NCBI GenBank assembly: GCA_910591455.2
Contig: OU342823.1
Location: 3,301,501 to 3,365,500, forward strand
DNA: 64,000 bases
Reading direction: 5' to 3'
Source of the DNA: Pholis gunnellus
Taxonomy: Eukaryota > Chordata > Actinopteri > Perciformes > Pholidae
Shown here: positions 59,598-64,000 of the stretch, piece by piece
Layout: each line of letters begins with the position of its first letter
How positions within the stretch are numbered: position 1 is the first letter of the stretch
The notes under the pieces: model-generated
Databases searched by the model: none
The model's input: only the letters and a program-made list of their open reading frames with translations
Told to the model about the DNA's origin: nothing
Made by a program: the position numbers and the translations under genes

Positions 59598-61130
59598 CAG
59601 AATCAGCTTTATTTATTGGTGATCTATGCGTACGCATACATGGAATTTGTCTCCGGTTTCCACTTCGCTCTCGATTTACATACACAAATTTACAATAAAC
59701 AAGAAAACAAAACAGATGTAGGTATAAACATTTAAGAATATGTACAAAAGTATAAACATATATCCAAATGTCTTGACTTTTATCTGGACCCTGAGTCTGT
59801 TTTAATTGATTGATTGATTACATTGATTGATTTATGTACCAGGGACAGTGCGCATTAATCAACATTTCAGTTTCCACCTCAATGTAAACGTGCCACAGTT
59901 AGTTAGAGAGCTAATTATCTAGTCCCTGGGCAGGTTATTACAATTGAGTGTCCTAATATCAGTACAATGCTGCAGCAAACTGTAGTACACCACCGTACAG
60001 CACAATACAACACTGTACGTTACAATGCAATAAAATACATATATGCATTACAAAGGTAGCACAGGACATACATGGGAACGAAATATGAAACCCTCCTTTC
60101 ACTACAGACCAGCCTTAATAGGCCCCAAATGGTTATTTTATTAGAGTCTAACAGTCTAATATCATGAAGTCATAATTCTATATCCTAATTACTGGATTCA
60201 AATGTACAATACTTTTTTAGTATTAATACCAAATCCATGTCTTTTTAGACGACACTAATCACTGCTGGAGTTACAAAACGCGGTTCATCCTGTGGTGGCG
60301 GTGTTTGTCCACTAGAGGGCGCCACACCCCGTCTGAAGTTTACATTTTGTCACGGAATTACGGTATTTTAAGATAAGATAATAAGGTAAGCCTTTATCAT
60401 TATATACAAATGTTGTGTTGATATTCATATTAATATTATTGTGTACGTTTGTATTTTGATGCTCTGGCAACATTTTTTTATTTTTTTTTACTGTTATGCC
60501 AATAAATTGAATTGAATTGAATTGAATATTAGTCTGGCATTGGGGGGTTTGCAGTATTACAGCAGCAACGGTGATAGTGCAACAACAATAGGCATCAGTA
60601 AACAAATAAACAGGTATAATAAATTAGTAAGTAAACAGTAAAGATATAATAACATAAGTAATATATATATAATCGTAGACTGACTTATTAATTGAGTTTG
60701 TCAGATTGAACATATTGGTTGATATTGTGTAGAATATTGATATTACACAGTGGTATAAATTAATATTGCAGATGAATGAGTTTCTTGTGTGGCTAACACA
60801 CTGCAGGTGAAGCAGCCTGTTACTGAAGGAGACAGTACTGTCACTGTGCTACTGTCAGAGTGTCCTGCATGGGTTAGGAGATGTTCCCCATCAGGGATGA
60901 AAGTTTAACCATCATTCTCCTTTCTCCCACCACCTCCACTGGACCTGGGACCCAGCAGACCACTTCACAGAATACGGATGATGCACCACAGAGTCGAAAA
61001 AACCCTTTTTGTAGAGTATTTGTGCTGTCTGTCCAGTCCAGTTTATTGTTCAGGTGAACACCAGGTACTCTCAATGTCCATTCCCCTGGATGGTCACTGT
61101 TCGTACATACGGTCACCATCTTCAATCCCA
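59598..61130 (-). pseudogene. LINE remnant (RT C-terminal segment and 3' end)
   Basis: Minus-strand coding traces at about 61105-60880 include HPGEWTLRVPGVHLNNKLDW, then VVCWVPGP and ERRMMVKLSSLMGNIS. These match the C-terminal RT segment of a fish non-LTR retrotransposon. A trace of the following FSNRLLHLQC block is near 60830. Further down, GCGTACGCATAGATCACCAA followed by AAATAAAGCTGATTCTGATT (ending near 59600) is the usual 3' tail of such LINEs. The part between is decayed and contains another insertion. Confidence 0.6.
60400..60532 (+). repeat. LINE 3' tail with (GAATT)n end
   Basis: A plus-strand 3' end reads TGTTATGCCAATAAATTGAA and runs into GAATT repeats. It looks like a separate, severely 5'-truncated LINE copy inserted in the older remnant. 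Confidence 0.55.
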
Positions 61131-61199
61131 CGCTCTTTTTCTTCTGCCTCCTATATCGCCTAGTTTCAGTCACTTTACCAAGACAGGGCAACTTATTCA

Positions 61200-62790
61200 A
61201 AATAGAGAAAGAAAAAAATGAAGAAAGAAGATGATTTTAAATAAGAAATCAGACCATTGTGAGTCCCACAAACAAGTGTCACTGCAGTAGAAGCGACCTC
61301 TCTGATTCTCTGGTGCGGTGAACTCTGACCTTGAAATTCCTCAATCTTGGTCCAGCAGTCAAATTCTCCTGAATGAAATGTATTCTAACTGCAACTGAAA
61401 CATTTAAAGTGATTCTTGTTGTCTGTATCATTATGTACCTCTGTATTCATGGCCTTAAGGTGATACTACTCATTGTAAATTTACATGGAGGTTTGTTGAC
61501 GTTATTTCACGAAACGCAGGTTAGATTTGATTTGTGCTCATCTATTGTCATTCCAGTTGCTTCTTCTTCTTTCTTTTGTTGTTGTTAGTGCCCCGGGAAT
61601 CTAAGATATACATAAAAAAAACAAAAGCATTACAGAATTATTAAAATTAACAATAATGATATTGGGTCCATTGCTTTTTCTTTTACTAGATGAGACCATT
61701 AAAAGGTTAAAGGTCCTTATAATTAGATACTGCTCTGTAGAAATATACAAATTTACAATGAATCAATGAGGTGACCACAACTGATCAACACATTCCATGA
61801 GTTTGCCACCCTGTTAAACATTAATTGTTCGTTTTTTCTACTTTTATGAGAATTTTCCACAAGGTTCAAAATGCTTGCAATTCATAGCTCTATTGTGCTT
61901 TTGTACCTTTGTGGTTGAGAACACCCACACTGACAACAGACTGAACATTGAGGCATCACTTAGACGCCAATGGGTTTGGCTCTTTTAGTTGTTTGTGTGT
62001 GTAATTAATCTGAGTTCTTGGTGCGCCTGGAATGAAACTCAACCACAGCAACAGTCGCCTCCAAGTGTTTGGGTGGAGAGTGGTGAAGCTGTTTGTTAAA
62101 GAGTTCTAATATTCAAGATAAATGCTATCTACCGTAACATTTGAACACCTTGTCGTTCCACCAAACAGTTGAAGTTTTCCTCATACCTAGACCTTTTTCA
62201 GGAGTGACTGAACATTTCAATCACAGGCCAAATCCCTGAAAACCTCCAAGGCTGCAATTCAATAAAAGTATGTGAAACGCAATGCACACGCTCACTGATT
62301 AAAACCTGGCTTATCACGCAGGTCGCTTCATTCATGTTGAACATATTGAGGCGGAAGAGTTTCCTAATTGTTTCCTGAACCCCGGCACATATACAAGACA
62401 CACACAGCAAGATAGCATCAGCAATGAAACTATTATCAAAGGTTGCCACTTTGCCTAAAAGACCCCTCTGGAGATCTGACGGAAATCCACTGAACGTGTG
62501 TGTCAGTGGAGGTGCAGCCCATTAAATCTATTTGTGAATGTATATTCTCATGGTTCCATGTCTGATTGTGATTTCCCCACAGCTGTGATACATATTGCTG
62601 TGATGTTATTGTAGTCAACGTTTTTTATAATTCCCTTCAACCCACACACACACTGTGTTCACTCACACATACAGCTGCCATCTGCTTATGGGATGCTCCA
62701 TATGCTTTCATTCAGCGTTGTGAAGCATTATGTACGGGTTTTTAGAAGAGAAGGAACATAAATGCACCTGTTACAATACAGTACAAGTGT
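61200..62790. other. Intergenic, no gene seen
   Basis: AT-rich unique sequence without recognisable frames, repeats or transposon ends. Confidence 0.4.
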
Positions 62791-62807
62791 GGTGACTATA
62801 CACACCG

Positions 62808-64000
62808 CGTGGACTTGTTAGTCTTCACTTGGGACTTTCCCATGTTGACTTGGGACTTGTTAGTCTTCACTTGGGACTTTCCCATGTTGACTTGGGACTT
62901 GTTAGTCTTTACTTGGGACTTAACTCCGTTGACTTGGGACTTGTTAGTCTTTACTTGGGACTTAACTCCGTTGACTTGGGACTTGTTAGTCTTTACTTGG
63001 GACTTAACTCCGTTGACTTGGGACTTGTTAGTCTTTACTTGGGACTTTCCCATGTTGACTTGGGACTTGTTAGTCTTTACTTGGGACTTAACTCCGTTGA
63101 CTTGGGACTTGTTAGTCTTTACTTGGGACTTAACTCCGTTGACTTGGGACTTGTTAGTCTTTACTTGGGACTTTCCCATGTTGACTTGGGACTTGTTAGT
63201 CTTTACTTGGGACTTTCCCATGTTGACTTGGGACTTGTTAGTCTTTACTTGGGACTTAACTCCGTTGACTTGGGACTTGTTAGTCTTTACTTGGGACTTT
63301 CCCATGTTGACTTGGGACTTGTTAGTCTTCACTTGGGACTTTCCCATGTTGACTTGGGACTTGTTAGTCTTTACTTGGGACTTAACTCCGTTGACTTGGG
63401 ACTTGTTAGTCTTTACTTGGGACTTTCCCATGTTGACTTGGGACTTGTTAGTCTTTACTTGGGACTTAACTCCGTTGACTTGGGACTTGTTAGTCTTTAC
63501 TTGGGACTTAACTCCATTGACTTGGGACTTGTTAGTCTTTACTTGGGACTTTCCCATGTTGACTTGGGACTTGTTAGTCTTTACTTGGGACTTTCCCATG
63601 TTGACTTGGGACTTGTTAGTCTTTACTTGGGACTTAACTCCGTTGACTTGGGACTTGTTAGTCTTTACTTGGGACTTTCCCATGTTGACTTGGGACTTGT
63701 TAGTCTTCACTTGGGACTTTCCCATGTTGACTTGGGACTTGTTAGTCTTTACTTGGGACTTTCCCATGTTGACTTGGGACTTGTTAGTCTTTACTTGGGA
63801 CTTAACTCCGTTGACTTGGGACTTGTTAGTCTTTACTTGGGACTTTCCCATGTTGACTTGGGACTTGTTAGTCTTTACTTGGGACTTAACTCCGTTGACT
63901 TGGGACTTGTTAGTCTTTACTTGGGACTTTCCCATGTTGACTTGGGACTTGTTAGTCTTCACTTGGGACTTAACTCCGTTGACTTGGGACTTGTTAGTCT
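62808..64000. repeat. 42-bp minisatellite, at least 28 units, runs off the window
   Basis: The 42-bp unit consists of two related 21-bp halves. Two unit types alternate irregularly: type A with GACTTTCCCATGTT and type B with GACTTAACTCCGTT. In order from 62837 the units read A A B B B A B B A A B A A B A B B A A B A A A B A B A B. Units differ by very few bases. On the minus strand one frame is open through the whole array (Lys/Ser/Gln/Val/Asn-rich, two 7-residue halves per unit) and ends at a stop at 62796. The other two minus-strand frames have stops in type B units. I cannot tell whether it is translated, as any upstream exon is outside the window. Confidence 0.95.

Noticed and set aside
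62796..63962. A 388-codon gene on the minus strand
   Set aside because: Open through the array, but without a non-repeat domain, start context or splice evidence in the window. Kept as a repeat and raised as a finding only.
62796..64000. CRISPR-like appearance of a regular array
   Set aside because: There are no unique spacers; the whole 42-bp unit repeats in two variants. It is a eukaryotic minisatellite.

Overview
The window looks like teleost fish nuclear DNA, most likely a percomorph. The evidence is one intron-bearing vertebrate nuclear gene with canonical GT/AG splice sites, long (CA)n and (GA)n microsatellites, many short non-autonomous hAT transposons, fish-type L2 and Penelope-like retroelement remnants, and Ty3-type LTR elements. 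More than 85% is intergenic or transposon-derived.

The only host protein gene I can support is HCCS, holocytochrome c synthase. It lies on the minus strand at 53281-57848 with a non-coding first exon ending near 58766. Its seven coding exons join in frame to 281 codons. It carries four Cys-Pro heme-binding motifs, one of them on a small symmetric exon that looks duplicated.

Layout. 1-2701: 5' part of an LTR retrotransposon on the minus strand (LTR, tRNA-Arg primer site, gag, a -1 frameshift signal, then a MYND finger plus retropepsin in the -1 frame, cut by the window edge). 3.3-10 kb: SINE tail, a solo LTR with perfect target duplication, a hAT element carrying 18S rRNA sequence, a (GA)n tract and two more hAT elements. 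10.8-20 kb: composite hAT DNA, a local direct duplication and unclassified repeats. 20.7-22.3 kb: remnant of a Ty3-type element with Gmr1-like (integrase-first) pol order. 22.3-27.3 kb: mostly featureless, with microsatellites. 27.3-33.3 kb: a repeat-rich block containing a 2.1-kb LTR-like insertion packed with minisatellites, a hAT element, and a Penelope-like element split by an L2 fragment. 33.3-48.7 kb: intergenic sequence with dispersed repeats, a chimeric hAT and a few stretches that look like conserved non-coding DNA by composition. 48.7-50.6 kb: a decayed hAT element. 53.2-58.9 kb: HCCS, with a hAT element in one intron. 59.6-61.2 kb: LINE remnants. 62.8-64.0 kb: a 42-bp minisatellite with higher-order structure that runs off the window.

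The most unusual observations are the hAT transposon that appears to have captured and moved a piece of 18S rRNA, the gag/MYND/protease arrangement with a clear frameshift heptamer and pseudoknot, the minisatellite-filled LTR-like insertion, and the higher-order 42-bp array with a single open frame. All identifications are from reading the sequence; none has been checked against a database.
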